In this document: one piece after another, positions 45,451 to 54,595 of the stretch | Numbering within the stretch: position 1 is the stretch's first letter | How the letters are laid out: every line of letters begins with the position of its first letter | NCBI RefSeq assembly: GCF_004364975.1 | Contig: NZ_SOBW01000008.1 | Coordinates: 742,610 to 806,609 of the forward strand | Reading direction: 5' to 3' | Length of the DNA: 64,000 bases | From: Gelidibacter sediminis | GTDB taxonomy: Bacteria; Bacteroidota; Bacteroidia; Flavobacteriales; Flavobacteriaceae | Notes under the pieces: model-generated | The model's database searches: none | The model's input: only the letters and a program-made list of their open reading frames with translations | Told to the model about the DNA's origin: nothing | Translations under genes and position numbers: made by a program

Positions 45451-46032
45451 ATGAATATAGTAATAATAGATTACGGAGCCGGTAATACCAAGAGTGTACA
45501 ATTTGCTTGTCATCGGTTGGGTTTTAGTCCCGTGCTCAGTAATGATAAAGATGTTATACGCTTAGCTGATAAAGTCATTTTTCCGGGAGTAGGCCAGGCC
45601 AGTAATGCTATGCAAATGCTAAAGAAAAGTGGTTTGGATAGTGTTATACCTACACTTACTCAACCAGTATTAGGCATCTGTTTGGGGATGCAATTATTGT
45701 GTAATACTACAGAAGAAGGCCATACACAGGGCTTGGGGGTTTTTGATGTAGCGGTGAAGCGGTTTTCAAACACACTCAAGGTACCTCAAATGGGTTGGAA
45801 TACCATTTTCAGTTTGGAATCTAATCTTTTTCTAGGCTTAAAAAATGATGCTTATATGTATCTTGTACACAGTTATTATGCAGAAATCTGTGAGCACACC
45901 ATATCACAGACAAATTACGGCCTAAACTATAGTTCTGCCCTAAAACGTGACAATTTTTATGGTGTACAATTTCATCCTGAAAAGAGTAGTACTGAGGGTG
46001 CTCAAATATTGAATAATTTTTTAACGTTATAA
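45451..46032 (+). CDS. hisH: Imidazole glycerol phosphate synthase, glutaminase subunit
   Basis: 193 residues, class I glutamine amidotransferase: [15 protein letters not shown], the oxyanion strand [14 protein letters not shown], the nucleophile Cys in [12 protein letters not shown] and the His-Glu in [11 protein letters not shown]. It feeds ammonia to HisF. It is separated from hisB by 73 bases and from hisA by 1 base. Confidence 0.97.
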   Translation: MNIVIIDYGAGNTKSVQFACHRLGFSPVLSNDKDVIRLADKVIFPGVGQASNAMQMLKKSGLDSVIPTLTQPVLGICLGMQLLCNTTEEGHTQGLGVFDVAVKRFSNTLKVPQMGWNTIFSLESNLFLGLKNDAYMYLVHSYYAEICEHTISQTNYGLNYSSALKRDNFYGVQFHPEKSSTEGAQILNNFLTL

Positions 46033-46033
46033 G

Positions 46034-46768
46034 ATGAGAATAATACCAGCAATAGATATTATAGATGGGAAATGTGTACGCCTAACAAAAGGAGATTATA
46101 CGACTAAAAAAATATATAATGAAAACCCATTGGAGGTTGCCAAACAGTTTGAAGCTTCAGGTATTGAATATTTACATTTAGTCGATTTAGATGGCGCCAA
46201 GGCTAAACATATAGTGAATTATAAGGTCTTGGAGCAAATTGCTTCAAAAACAAAACTAAAAATTGATTTTGGCGGTGGACTCAAATCTAATGAAGATCTC
46301 CATATTGCCTTTAATTCTGGCGCTAGACAAGTTACAGGTGGCAGTATTGCAGTAAATGACCATAATACATTTGAATCTTGGTTGGCAAAATATGGTTCGG
46401 CTAAAATTATTTTGGGTGCTGATTGCAATAATGGTAAAATTGCTATTAGCGGTTGGCAGGAGGAAAGTACTTTGGAAGTGATTCCATTTATAAAAAATTA
46501 CCAGCGCAAAAAAGTACAATATGTTGTCTGTACAGATATCGCTAAAGATGGCATGTTAGAAGGTCCTTCCTTCGATTTGTATAAAGACATTATTGAAGAA
46601 TGTTCCAATAGCAGTACAGATCAATCTATCAAATTAATTGCCTCTGGAGGTATTTCACATATTGACGAACTGCCAAAGTTGGAGGCGTTGGGCTGTGAGG
46701 GAGTCATCATCGGGAAAGCTATTTATGAAAACAAGATTAGTTTACAAGATTTAGAACGATTTTGTTAA
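46034..46768 (+). CDS. hisA: ProFAR isomerase
   Basis: A 244-residue (βα)8 barrel. It starts [22 protein letters not shown] (catalytic Asp8), then [42 protein letters not shown] (second catalytic Asp) and [12 protein letters not shown] for phosphate binding. It follows hisH by one base, so translation is probably coupled. It shares the half-barrel ancestry with hisF downstream. Confidence 0.97.
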   Translation: MRIIPAIDIIDGKCVRLTKGDYTTKKIYNENPLEVAKQFEASGIEYLHLVDLDGAKAKHIVNYKVLEQIASKTKLKIDFGGGLKSNEDLHIAFNSGARQVTGGSIAVNDHNTFESWLAKYGSAKIILGADCNNGKIAISGWQEESTLEVIPFIKNYQRKKVQYVVCTDIAKDGMLEGPSFDLYKDIIEECSNSSTDQSIKLIASGGISHIDELPKLEALGCEGVIIGKAIYENKISLQDLERFC

Positions 46769-46801
46769 TGCAACCAAAATTAGAAACCAATAGTTTAATA
46801 A

Positions 46802-47557
46802 ATGCTTACAAAACGAATTATTCCCTGTTTGGACATTAAAGATGGGCGCACCGTAAAGGGTGTCAATTTTATCAATTTAATTGACGCTGGAGACCCTGTG
46901 GTCTTGGCGAAGGAATACGCTGAAAAAGGTGCTGACGAATTAGTTTTTCTCGACATTTCTGCAACTTTAGAAGGACGTAAGACGACATTGGAAATGGTTT
47001 TGAAAGTGGCAGAGCAAGTTAATATTCCGTTCACCGTTGGCGGCGGTATTAGCTCAATTAAAGATGTTGATTCATTATTAAAATCTGGTGCAGATAAAGT
47101 TTCTATAAATTCCTCAGCCATCAAACGTCCTGAGCTCATTAATGAATTATCTGCAAAATTTGGAAGTCAATGCGTGGTAGTGGCTATAGATGCCAAACAA
47201 ATTGACGGACAGTGGATGGTGCACTTGGCTGGTGGCAGTATTCCCACTGAATTAAATCTTTTTAATTGGGCCAAGGAGGTGGAAATGCGAGGTGCGGGAG
47301 AAATCTTGTTTACTTCTATGGATCATGATGGTACTAAAGACGGGTTTGCTAATGAAGCGCTGTCGCGATTATCCACTGAATTACATATTCCAATCATTGC
47401 TTCGGGTGGTGCAGGTACAATTCAACATTTTGTCGATACATTTCAAATAGGGAAATCTGACGCTGCACTTGCGGCCAGTGTTTTTCATTTTGGCGAAATT
47501 AAAATTCATGAATTGAAAGAAAATTTAAGGAAGAATAATATTAATGTTAGACTTTAA
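46802..47557 (+). CDS. hisF: Imidazole glycerol phosphate synthase, cyclase subunit
   Basis: A 251-residue (βα)8 barrel. [23 protein letters not shown] (catalytic Asp11), [66 protein letters not shown] (second catalytic Asp) and [12 protein letters not shown]. It pairs with HisH to form IGP and AICAR. 33 bases after hisA. Confidence 0.97.
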   Translation: MLTKRIIPCLDIKDGRTVKGVNFINLIDAGDPVVLAKEYAEKGADELVFLDISATLEGRKTTLEMVLKVAEQVNIPFTVGGGISSIKDVDSLLKSGADKVSINSSAIKRPELINELSAKFGSQCVVVAIDAKQIDGQWMVHLAGGSIPTELNLFNWAKEVEMRGAGEILFTSMDHDGTKDGFANEALSRLSTELHIPIIASGGAGTIQHFVDTFQIGKSDAALAASVFHFGEIKIHELKENLRKNNINVRL

Positions 47558-47650
47558 TATAGATATTATAATAATTTGTAAATCAAAAAATTGAATATTT
47601 CAATAAGTGCTTTTTTCAGTGGAGGTTCTTTTGTCAAATAAATAATTACT

Positions 47651-48244
47651 ATGAATTTAAAATATACTTCAGACGGGTTGATTCCTGCAATCATACAAGA
47701 TGGTATTACCAAAAATGTATTAATGCTAGGCTATATGAATGAAGCCTCCTTTAAAATAACTCAGGACTCTAAAAGAGTGACGTTTTATAGTAGGAGCAAG
47801 CAACGCCTATGGACTAAAGGAGAAGAGAGTGGCAATTTTTTACATGTTTTAGATATCAAACTCGATTGTGATAATGACACCTTATTGATTCAAGTCAAGC
47901 CAGAAGGTCCGACTTGTCACACTGGTTCGGACACCTGTTGGAACGAATCCAACACCTCTAATTTTGGGTTTCTATCACAATTGGAGCAAAAGATCGATGA
48001 GCGTCGCACCAATGCTGATCCAAACAATTCTTATGTGGCCTCGCTATTTGCCAAAGGAATAAATAAATTGGCACAAAAAGTAGGTGAAGAAGCTGTAGAG
48101 GTGGTTATTGAAGCAAAGGATGATAATCATGCATTATTTTTAAATGAAAGTGCTGATTTGCTCTTCCATTATCTGATGCTGTTACAGGCTAAAGGTTTTA
48201 AGTTGGAAGATATTGAGCGTGTACTTAAAAATCGAGAGAAATAG
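47651..48244 (+). CDS. hisIE: Bifunctional phosphoribosyl-AMP cyclohydrolase / phosphoribosyl-ATP pyrophosphohydrolase
   Basis: 197 residues. The N-terminal HisI part has MLGYMNEASFK, TFYSRSKQRLWTKGEESGN and the Zn-binding LDCDNDTLLIQVKPEGPTCHTG. The C-terminal HisE part has NSYVASLFAKGINKLAQKVGEEAVEVVIEAKDD, a MazG-like helix set. It completes steps 2 and 3 of the pathway. It is the last his gene and is immediately followed by a pseudouridine synthase gene whose Shine-Dalgarno overlaps its stop. Confidence 0.97.
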   Translation: MNLKYTSDGLIPAIIQDGITKNVLMLGYMNEASFKITQDSKRVTFYSRSKQRLWTKGEESGNFLHVLDIKLDCDNDTLLIQVKPEGPTCHTGSDTCWNESNTSNFGFLSQLEQKIDERRTNADPNNSYVASLFAKGINKLAQKVGEEAVEVVIEAKDDNHALFLNESADLLFHYLMLLQAKGFKLEDIERVLKNREK

Positions 48245-48248
48245 GAGC

Positions 48249-49025
48249 ATGACTCATTTTTACCTTATCAATATTCAATATTTGGGATTCCGTTATCATG
48301 GGTGGCAAAAACAGCCAAAGCTCAAAACGGTTCATTTGATGATTGATAAAACATTGAATTATGTTTTTGGAGGTGACTTTCGATATAAAACTCTAGCGGC
48401 TGGAAGAACAGATGCCATGGTGTCAGCCAATAACGCAGCCTTCGAGCTTTTTTTGGAAAAGCCTATTTCAGATTATGCAGAATTTTTGACCCAGTTCAAC
48501 TATTACCTTCCACAAGATATTAGAGCCTTATCTATAACAGAAGTTGATAAGGATTTTAATGTTATACAAAATGCCAAACTTAAGGAATACCTTTATTTGT
48601 TTGCCCACGGACAAAAAGCACACCCTTTTTGCGCGCCCATAATGACCACTTTTAGAGATGTTCTTGATATAGAACTAATGGTAATTGGGGCAAAGCTATT
48701 TGAAGGATTGCATAACTTTAAGGGGTATTGTTCTGATGTTACCGAAAAAGGTTTGTATCAGAGAGAAGTGCTGTCTTGCCAACTAATTGTCAATACAGAA
48801 TTTTCAGCCAGTTTTTTTCCAGAGGACACCTTTATACTTAGAGTGAAAGGCGAAGGTTTTGGATATAACCAAATCAGAATTATGATGGGGGCACTAGTTC
48901 AATTGGGAAGGTATGAAATAACCCTAGAGGACATTTCAAATAGTTTAAAGCCAAAAAGTGGCATCACTATGAATTTTGTCGCACCTGCTTCTGGATTAAT
49001 CCTTAATTCTGTGGTTTATAATTGA
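48249..49025 (+). CDS. TruA-family tRNA pseudouridine synthase at the end of the his operon
   Basis: 258 residues from the ATG at 48249, chosen because AGGAG overlaps the hisIE stop just before it; a start at 48213 would add 12 residues read through hisIE. It has IQYLGFRYHGWQKQP and the catalytic Asp55 in LAAGRTDAMVSANNAAFEL, a late HNFKGYC segment, and GFGYNQIRIMMGALVQLGRYE (TruA: QIR.MVG.L...G). Canonical TruA reads GRTDAGVHA; here it is GRTDAMVSA, so the family is clear but diverged. TruA makes pseudouridine at 38-40 of tRNAs including tRNA-His. Its position suggests a HisT-like regulatory role. It may be a second TruA paralogue. Confidence 0.82.
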   Translation: MTHFYLINIQYLGFRYHGWQKQPKLKTVHLMIDKTLNYVFGGDFRYKTLAAGRTDAMVSANNAAFELFLEKPISDYAEFLTQFNYYLPQDIRALSITEVDKDFNVIQNAKLKEYLYLFAHGQKAHPFCAPIMTTFRDVLDIELMVIGAKLFEGLHNFKGYCSDVTEKGLYQREVLSCQLIVNTEFSASFFPEDTFILRVKGEGFGYNQIRIMMGALVQLGRYEITLEDISNSLKPKSGITMNFVAPASGLILNSVVYN

Positions 49026-49047
49026 GGTAGAAGGTGTTTTGCGATAC

Positions 49048-49467
49048 TCACGTTAGCCATTTGCGTGAAACGGCACGTTTAGAAAACCAAACTAAAAATA
49101 CTGCGATTACGATAATGGTTAAACTTAAAAAGATGTCTCGCGGATTGACTTCTGTCAAAATATAAAATTGTTGAAGTCCAACGGCAAGGAAGGAAATAAA
49201 AAAAAAAATGTATGCCCAACGTTTGCGTAAGAGTAGCGAAATGGCACCAAGCAGACCAGCAAATACTGCAATGGCAAACACTGAGATATACCAAACTGGC
49301 AAGTTAGCGTATAAAGTTTGGTCAGATTTCGAAAGTGCAGATAGCTCTTCCTGGGTCATTAAGGCGTGTGAAAGATAGTTGTAGACACCAATGGCATTCC
49401 ACAGTATCGCTATCACACTTACCACCCAAAAATAGACAGGAGGCTTGTTTAAACTAGTAAAATTCAT
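49048..49467 (-). CDS. Unknown four-helix membrane protein
   Basis: 139 residues with about four membrane helices (VYFWVVSVIAILWNAIGVYNYL; VWYISVFAIAVFAGLLGAISLLL; WAYIFFFISFLAVGLQQFYIL; IFLSLTIIVIAVFLVWFS). MTQEELSALSKSDQTLYANLPVW lies between helices 1 and 2. I recall similar short proteins in many Flavobacteriaceae without an assigned role. It converges on the TruA-family gene (22 bases between stops), with no clear terminator hairpin between. Confidence 0.8.
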   Translation of the reverse strand: MNFTSLNKPPVYFWVVSVIAILWNAIGVYNYLSHALMTQEELSALSKSDQTLYANLPVWYISVFAIAVFAGLLGAISLLLRKRWAYIFFFISFLAVGLQQFYILTEVNPRDIFLSLTIIVIAVFLVWFSKRAVSRKWLT

Positions 49468-49559
49468 AAATTGTCGTTTTTAAGTCGGTTAGGACACAAC
49501 AATTTATGAATTTTTTGATTATAATCAGAAAGTATTTTCCTGAGATGCTAAAAGAAACT

Positions 49560-49787
49560 TTAATCTTCTTCTACAACATGAAGCACTGGGGTTTTATTAA
49601 CCCATTTTCCGTTTTTAGATTCACCTAAAATGTAAACTTCTTTAGTCAATTCATACTCTTTAATAGTACGAAGCATATGTTCTTTAGTATCTCTATGGAT
49701 TTTAATTCCTGTAGTTTTTCCTTTATTTCTGATTTCTATATAAAAACCGTCTCTAAATTTGATCGGTCTTGTAGGTGGTCTTCCCAT
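49560..49787 (-). CDS. Small conserved basic protein of unknown function
   Basis: 75 residues, starting MGRPPTRPIKFRDGFYIEIRNKGKTTGIKIHRDTKEHM and ending VLHVVEED. The N-terminal half is basic and β-rich, then a helix. The GRPP start and short all-β look could suit nucleic-acid binding, but no family is recognised. Its upstream region toward corA is 202 bases. The ORF is supported by a clean start, balanced composition and no competing frame. Confidence 0.7.
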   Translation of the reverse strand: MGRPPTRPIKFRDGFYIEIRNKGKTTGIKIHRDTKEHMLRTIKEYELTKEVYILGESKNGKWVNKTPVLHVVEED

Positions 49788-49989
49788 GAATATTATTATT
49801 TGTAGTATATAACACGCATATTAAACATTTTAATGTCAAAAAGCAAACGTTATTTAAATTTTTCAAAAATAGCTTTCTTTATCATCTAAAGCACATTTAT
49901 TTGATAGTAATTTTATATTCATTAATTGAGCCATACTATACGGAAAAAAATATTTACTTTTAAATCAATTATTTCTACAAAAGTGCTTA

Positions 49990-51060
49990 ATGAAATCCAA
50001 AACGAAAAAAAAATCTTATAAAACCGTCAATCGTTCACCAGGTACTGTACATTACCGTGGTAGAAAACAATCTACTGTAACCACTGTTGAGATTATCAAT
50101 TATAGCAAACAATCACATCAGCTTATAGAAACACAAAATGTAGAAGAGGCTTTTCATTTTAAAGGGAAAGATACGGTTACATGGATTAATGTTAATGGTC
50201 TCAATAATACATCTCAAATTGAGAAACTTGGAGTCCATTATGGGCTACATCCATTAACCATGGAGGATATTCTAAATACCAACCATAGGCCTAAATTGGA
50301 TGAATTTGATCAGTATTTGTTCCTTGTTTTAAAAATGCTATATTTTAAAAATGATGAAGAACTGGTGTATGAGCAAGTTAGTATTGTTGCGGGAGAAGGC
50401 TACGTATTAACTTTTCAAGAAGCCGACGGCGATGTCTTTGATGATTTAAGAGAGCGCATTAAAGTAGGAAAAGGGCGTGCACGGGGCATGGGTTCAGACT
50501 ACTTGATGTATACCATTGTAGATGCTGTTGTAGACAATTATTTGACAGTTATAGAAGCTTTTGGAGATAAAATTGAAGACATTGAAGATCGTATTTTTGA
50601 AACAAACACAGAAGATCATCAAACTGCCAATACCATTCAAGCACTCAAACGCGAGGTCATTAAAATTAGACGCTCTGTATTTCCGTTACGTGAGGCCATA
50701 AACAGGTTGGAGAAAATAGAACACCCTATTATTGAAGAGAAAACCAGGAATTTCATTAGAGATTTATATGATCATATTGTACAAGTAAATGAAAGTATCG
50801 AAGTTTATAGAGAAATGGTGTGGAGTTTATTGGATATGTACATGACCATAATCAGTAATAAAATGAACGAAGTAATGAAAGTATTGACCATTATTGCTAC
50901 TATTTTTATTCCGCTAACTTTTATTGCAGGCATCTATGGGATGAATTTTGACAACATACCAGAATTGCATTATAAGTATAGTTACTTTATTTTGTGGGGT
51001 GTCATGATTTTTGTATTCTTATTAATGCTATTGTATTTTAGAAGAAAGAAATGGCTTTAA
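49990..51060 (+). CDS. corA: CorA-family magnesium/cobalt transporter
   Basis: 356 residues. A large N-terminal cytosolic α/β domain (WINVNGLNNTSQIEKLGVHYGLHPLTMEDILNTNHRPKLDEF), a long helix (DKIEDIEDRIFETNTEDHQTANTIQALKREVIKIRRSVFPLREAINRL) and two C-terminal membrane helices, the first followed by the signature FIAGIYGMNFDNIPEL (GMN selectivity motif). It acts as a pentamer in the inner membrane for Mg2+ uptake. It lies in a region rich in osmotic-stress channels. Confidence 0.96.
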   Translation: MKSKTKKKSYKTVNRSPGTVHYRGRKQSTVTTVEIINYSKQSHQLIETQNVEEAFHFKGKDTVTWINVNGLNNTSQIEKLGVHYGLHPLTMEDILNTNHRPKLDEFDQYLFLVLKMLYFKNDEELVYEQVSIVAGEGYVLTFQEADGDVFDDLRERIKVGKGRARGMGSDYLMYTIVDAVVDNYLTVIEAFGDKIEDIEDRIFETNTEDHQTANTIQALKREVIKIRRSVFPLREAINRLEKIEHPIIEEKTRNFIRDLYDHIVQVNESIEVYREMVWSLLDMYMTIISNKMNEVMKVLTIIATIFIPLTFIAGIYGMNFDNIPELHYKYSYFILWGVMIFVFLLMLLYFRRKKWL

Positions 51061-51347
51061 ATTTATTGAAAACAAATATAATTGTATTGTTTCTACTGTC
51101 ATATTAGTCAATGAGACATCAGGATTAGTACTACACAGAGATAAGTATTGTTTTCAGAAAGGCCCTGTAACATTATGTTGTGTTCGTATACATCAAACAA
51201 AAAATCTCAGGTTGATTGGTAGACCAGAAATAAAAGTTCCAATACAAAAGTTTACAACGTCCATTGCCATATTTTAATATTAGAATGGATGTATCATCCT
51301 AACTTTATCAACTATTAATTATTTTAAAATTCGTAATAATTTCACAT

Positions 51348-52241
51348 ATGAGAGAAGAATTAAATAAATCATTTCAAAGTCTAGTTTCTAAGTTGTTGGG
51401 GTGGATGAATTCATTTGTCGAGAATATTCCAAATTTAATATTGGCAATGTTAGTGATGCTCATTGCATATTTTTTGGCGAAATATGTGAGTCAACTAATG
51501 ATGAAGTTAGTTGGGAGTCGAGTTAAGCAAAAATCAGTCAGCAATATTATTGCCAGGTTAACGACTATCATGGTTGTGTTTTTAGGACTGTTTCTAGCCC
51601 TCGGAATTTTAAACCTCTCGCAAACTTTAACATCACTTATTACCGGTGCGGGAGTTTTAGGATTAGTAATTGGTTTGGCGCTACAAGGCACACTTTCTAA
51701 TACAATTTCTGGAATTGTTATTTCGTTTAGAGATAAAATCCAAATTGGACATTGGGTAGAAACCAATGATTTTGCTGGCGAAATTATAGATATTAATCTT
51801 AAGAATTTCACCCTAAAAGAATCAGATAATAACATGGTTTTAATTCCCAATAAAACCATTCTTGAAACCCCAATGAAAAATTACTCATTAACGCCCTATA
51901 TTCGTGTTGATGTATCGTGTGGTGTAGGCTATGAGTCAGATTTAGAATTTGTTCAGGAGTTAACTAAAAAAACCCTAGAACAAACTTTTGAAAAAATAGA
52001 TGATATGAAGCCAGTAGAATTCTTTTTTACAGAATTTGGTGATAGTTCCATAAACTTTAAATGTAGATTCTGGATTGAAGGCACCAAAAATGTCCATAAA
52101 CTAAATGCCACCAACAAAGCAATAATAGCGATTAAAAAAGCATTTGACGAGGAAGGAATAAATATTCCGTTTCCAATTAGAACTTTACAGTTTAATAATC
52201 AATTGAGTGTAACAGAAATCAATGATGACACATCAAATTAG
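51348..52241 (+). CDS. MscS-family mechanosensitive channel (short form)
   Basis: 297 residues, close to E. coli MscS size. Three helices, with the pore helix in TSLITGAGVLGLVIGLALQGTLSNTISGIVISFRDKIQIGHWVE (Gly/Ala-packed TM3), then the β domain (DINLKNFTLKESDNNMVLIPNKTILETPMKNYSL) and a C-terminal αβ domain ending NIPFPIRTLQF. It opens on membrane tension to release solutes. The 287 bases upstream of it show no other gene. It is the first of three MscS members within 10 kb. Confidence 0.95.
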   Translation: MREELNKSFQSLVSKLLGWMNSFVENIPNLILAMLVMLIAYFLAKYVSQLMMKLVGSRVKQKSVSNIIARLTTIMVVFLGLFLALGILNLSQTLTSLITGAGVLGLVIGLALQGTLSNTISGIVISFRDKIQIGHWVETNDFAGEIIDINLKNFTLKESDNNMVLIPNKTILETPMKNYSLTPYIRVDVSCGVGYESDLEFVQELTKKTLEQTFEKIDDMKPVEFFFTEFGDSSINFKCRFWIEGTKNVHKLNATNKAIIAIKKAFDEEGINIPFPIRTLQFNNQLSVTEINDDTSN

Positions 52242-52270
52242 TATTAAAGAGAAGTTTTATGTACTCGCCT

Positions 52271-52278
52271 TAAATTTG
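52271..52278 (+). promoter_or_regulatory. -7 element of the DUF2461 gene
   Basis: TAAATTTG, an exact TAnnTTTG match, ends 5 bases before the ATG at 52284. If used, the mRNA would be leaderless or nearly so. No -33 TTG at ideal distance. Confidence 0.4.
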
Positions 52279-52283
52279 AATAT

Positions 52284-52967
52284 ATGATAAGATATCCCGT
52301 GTTCTCTAAAGCACTATTGGATTTTTTAAAGCAATTAAGAGACAATAATAATAGAGATTGGTTTGCTGAGCACAAAGCAGAGTTTACCATTTTGCAAACA
52401 GACGCAAAGCATAATTTCAATGTCCTCTTTGAAGCACTTAACATGCATGACGACCTAGAACGTTTAAAAATATTTCGGATTTATAGAGATGTTCGTTTTT
52501 CTAAAAATAAAGCACCCTATAAAACACATTTCAGTGGGTCATTTCAAAGAAGAAAGCCAGAACTACGGGGTGGGTACTATCTACATATCCAGCCCTACGA
52601 CAAATCATTTATCGCTGTGGGTTTTTGGGATCCCTCTAAAGAAGATTTATTGAGAATCCGAAAAGAATTTGAAATGGATGATGATGTAATCAGAACATTA
52701 ATTGAGTCTAAAAAAATACGTGAGATCTGGGGAGAATTGATGGGTGATGAATTAAAAACGGCACCAAAGGGTTTTGATAAAACACACAAGGCCATTGATT
52801 TGATCAGGAAAAAGCAATTTCTTTTCACCAAAACATATACTGATGCGCAGGTGCTTTCCCCTGATTTTTTAGAGGATGTCAATACCGCGTTTAAGGCCAT
52901 TAGACCATATTTTGACTATATGACTGATGTTCTAAATACCAATACCAATGGAGAACTACTTATATAA
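52284..52967 (+). CDS. DUF2461 (TIGR02453) family protein
   Basis: 227 residues. FSKALLDFLKQLRDNNNRDWFAEHKAEF and LKIFRIYRDVRFSKNKAPYKTHFSGSFQRRKPELRGGYYLHIQP are the conserved blocks of DUF2461, a widespread family with no established biochemistry. Its last 8 bases overlap the end of the converging Gre-like gene. It is cytoplasmic and lacks a signal peptide. The family call is confident; function is unknown. Confidence 0.9.
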   Translation: MIRYPVFSKALLDFLKQLRDNNNRDWFAEHKAEFTILQTDAKHNFNVLFEALNMHDDLERLKIFRIYRDVRFSKNKAPYKTHFSGSFQRRKPELRGGYYLHIQPYDKSFIAVGFWDPSKEDLLRIRKEFEMDDDVIRTLIESKKIREIWGELMGDELKTAPKGFDKTHKAIDLIRKKQFLFTKTYTDAQVLSPDFLEDVNTAFKAIRPYFDYMTDVLNTNTNGELLI

Positions 52968-53406
52968 CTTCCGTTATCGTAAAAGTGTTCCCATTAAATT
53001 CAATTTTATCTCCGCTAATTTTATTGTTCAAAAGCAATCCAATTGGTGAGCTTGGTGAAATAGCAAACACACTGAGGTTATCAATGTCAATTTTTCCGGC
53101 ACTAATTGAAATAAAAAAATGATTGGTGGTGGTTTTAACTAAACTCCCCAATGACACATAAGTATTGACTGTTTTGGGACTAATAGCCCTTAAACTGTCC
53201 AACATTTTTTGTGCATCGATAAGATGGAGCGAATTCTTTTCCAGATCATTTAAAAGTTTTCCGTTTCCTGAATCGTCATCGTCACCGCTACCTTTATCAT
53301 TGCTTTCAAGAGAATCTTTAATGGTTTCGATTTCATTCTTGTAATTGGCAATACGCTTGTTGGCATAATCATAACATGCCTGCAGAACATCACTTTTTAT
53401 TTTCAT
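52960..53406 (-). CDS. Gre-like transcript factor homologue
   Basis: 148 residues: an N-terminal coiled coil (YDYANKRIANYKNEIETIKDSLE), an acidic tip (KGSGDDDDSGNGKLL), a second helix, then a C-terminal FKBP-like β domain with VSLGSLVKTTTNHFF and ISPSSPIGLLLNNKISGDKIEFNGNTFTITEV. SPIG..L.N...GD is the GreA/GreB C-terminal signature. The acidic tip lies where Gre factors carry their catalytic acids. These proteins are often auto-named 3-oxoacyl-ACP synthase, which the sequence does not support. It overlaps the upstream gene by 4 bases. Confidence 0.75.
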   Translation of the reverse strand: MKIKSDVLQACYDYANKRIANYKNEIETIKDSLESNDKGSGDDDDSGNGKLLNDLEKNSLHLIDAQKMLDSLRAISPKTVNTYVSLGSLVKTTTNHFFISISAGKIDIDNLSVFAISPSSPIGLLLNNKISGDKIEFNGNTFTITEVI

Positions 53407-53816
53407 ATAACTGCTGCCATTTCTGGTCTAAATAGTTGAATATGACTAACCAATCGCTCCTTTACAAGATTCATCATTCGCTTGTTTAACGCGGATGAAT
53501 TTTTAATATAATCTGCATATTCTTCAATAGTAAACTGACCTATGATCATACCTTTTATTGAATTTCTGAGCTTCATATCCTTGTTAATGGCATTCTCAAT
53601 ATAGTCCAATTGTTTCGGCAAAGATAAATCATAAAACACATTTTTGTGCTTCACAATGTAATTTTTAAACACTGCCACAATAAGATCATTTTGAAGTTTT
53701 AATAAGGGTCTCAAAATTCCATTTTGAAATCGCTCTTCACTGCTCATCGTATCGTAAATTCTAGCTCTAGAAATGATCGGTCTTATTTGAAGGAGATCTT
53801 TTGTTCTGTTTGTCAT
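53403..53816 (-). CDS. Unknown helical protein coupled to the Gre-like gene
   Basis: 137 residues from the ATG at 53816 (MTNRTKDLLQIRP); the open frame extends 14 codons further but without family-like sequence. It is all-helical in character: LLKLQNDLIVAVFKNYIVKHKNVFYDLSLPKQLDYIENAINKDMKLRNSIKGMIIGQFTIEEY, ending ALNKRMMNLVKERLVSHIQLF. Similar flavobacterial proteins carry the automatic name glyoxalase, but no glyoxalase metal motif is seen. It overlaps the Gre-like gene by 4 bases, so a joint role in RNA polymerase function is possible. Confidence 0.72.
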   Translation of the reverse strand: MTNRTKDLLQIRPIISRARIYDTMSSEERFQNGILRPLLKLQNDLIVAVFKNYIVKHKNVFYDLSLPKQLDYIENAINKDMKLRNSIKGMIIGQFTIEEYADYIKNSSALNKRMMNLVKERLVSHIQLFRPEMAAVI

Positions 53817-54112
53817 AGCATTGGATTTTATTAAATGTATGCATAATACATTCTTCATATAACAAAGCGCTTAGATATTGTTAACTGCTTTATTAACAAC
53901 CATACATCTTGCTCTTATTTTAAAATCTTAAAAATTTAATAGTTCTGTAAGTATTGCATTGAAGTCAGTAAAAATATCAATATGATTAATGATGCCATTG
54001 CAAGTGTGCTAGATTTGTAGTCGTTCAGTGTTGAATATAGATGAGTGGTGTCCACCTCAATTATTTAAGCACTTTATAAGTTGATTAATAAAAATAAGTA
54101 TTAAACCACTAT

Positions 54113-54499
54113 ATGAGATTTCACACACGTAAATGGGTAAAACCTGAAGATTTAAATCCTAACGGTACTTTATTTGGAGGACAATTGTTGGCTTGGATTG
54201 ATGAAGAGGCAGCACTCTATACTGTTATTCAGCTAGAAAACTCTAAAATTGTAACCAAGTATATTTCTGAAATCAATTTTATGAGTTCTGCCAAACAAGG
54301 AGATATTATTGAAATTGGCATGGACGTGGTGAAATTTGGTGGAACTTCAGTAACATTAAAGTGTGAAGCGCGAAACAAAATGACTAGAGAAACGATACTT
54401 ACCGTTGATAATATCATAATGGTAAATTTAGGAAAAGATGGAAAACCAGCGCCACATGGCAAAACTGAAATTGAGTTTGTGAAGAACCGGATGAAGTGA
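54113..54499 (+). CDS. Acyl-CoA thioesterase, hotdog fold (YciA-like)
   Basis: 128 residues with the YciA/BACH-type hotdog sequence LNPNGTLFGGQLLAWIDEEAAL (catalytic Asp region), VTKYISEINFMSSAKQGDIIEIGMDVVKFGGTSVTLKCEARNK and ETILTVDNIIMVNLGKDGKPAPHGK. It hydrolyses acyl-CoAs in the cytoplasm. It stands alone with a 254-base gap upstream. Confidence 0.93.
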   Translation: MRFHTRKWVKPEDLNPNGTLFGGQLLAWIDEEAALYTVIQLENSKIVTKYISEINFMSSAKQGDIIEIGMDVVKFGGTSVTLKCEARNKMTRETILTVDNIIMVNLGKDGKPAPHGKTEIEFVKNRMK

Positions 54500-54595
54500 T
54501 TTTTTAAAATACCTTAACAAATTATGGGAAAGCATTAACAACCCGTATGTAGTAATATTCGTATATTTAATAATAACCAATAGAACTTTATCACA

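Noticed and set aside
48213-48248. Earlier start for the TruA-family gene
   Set aside because: It would lie inside hisIE in another frame and adds non-family residues. AGGAG just before the ATG at 48249 supports the later start.
52960-53406. 3-oxoacyl-ACP synthase annotation for the Gre-like protein
   Set aside because: It is far too short and lacks the Cys-His-His/Asn thiolase-fold triad; coiled coil plus SPIG...GD matches Gre.
53403-53858. Glyoxalase annotation for the helical protein
   Set aside because: This name is common in automated annotation, but no metal-binding His/Glu pattern of glyoxalase is visible and the protein is helical throughout.
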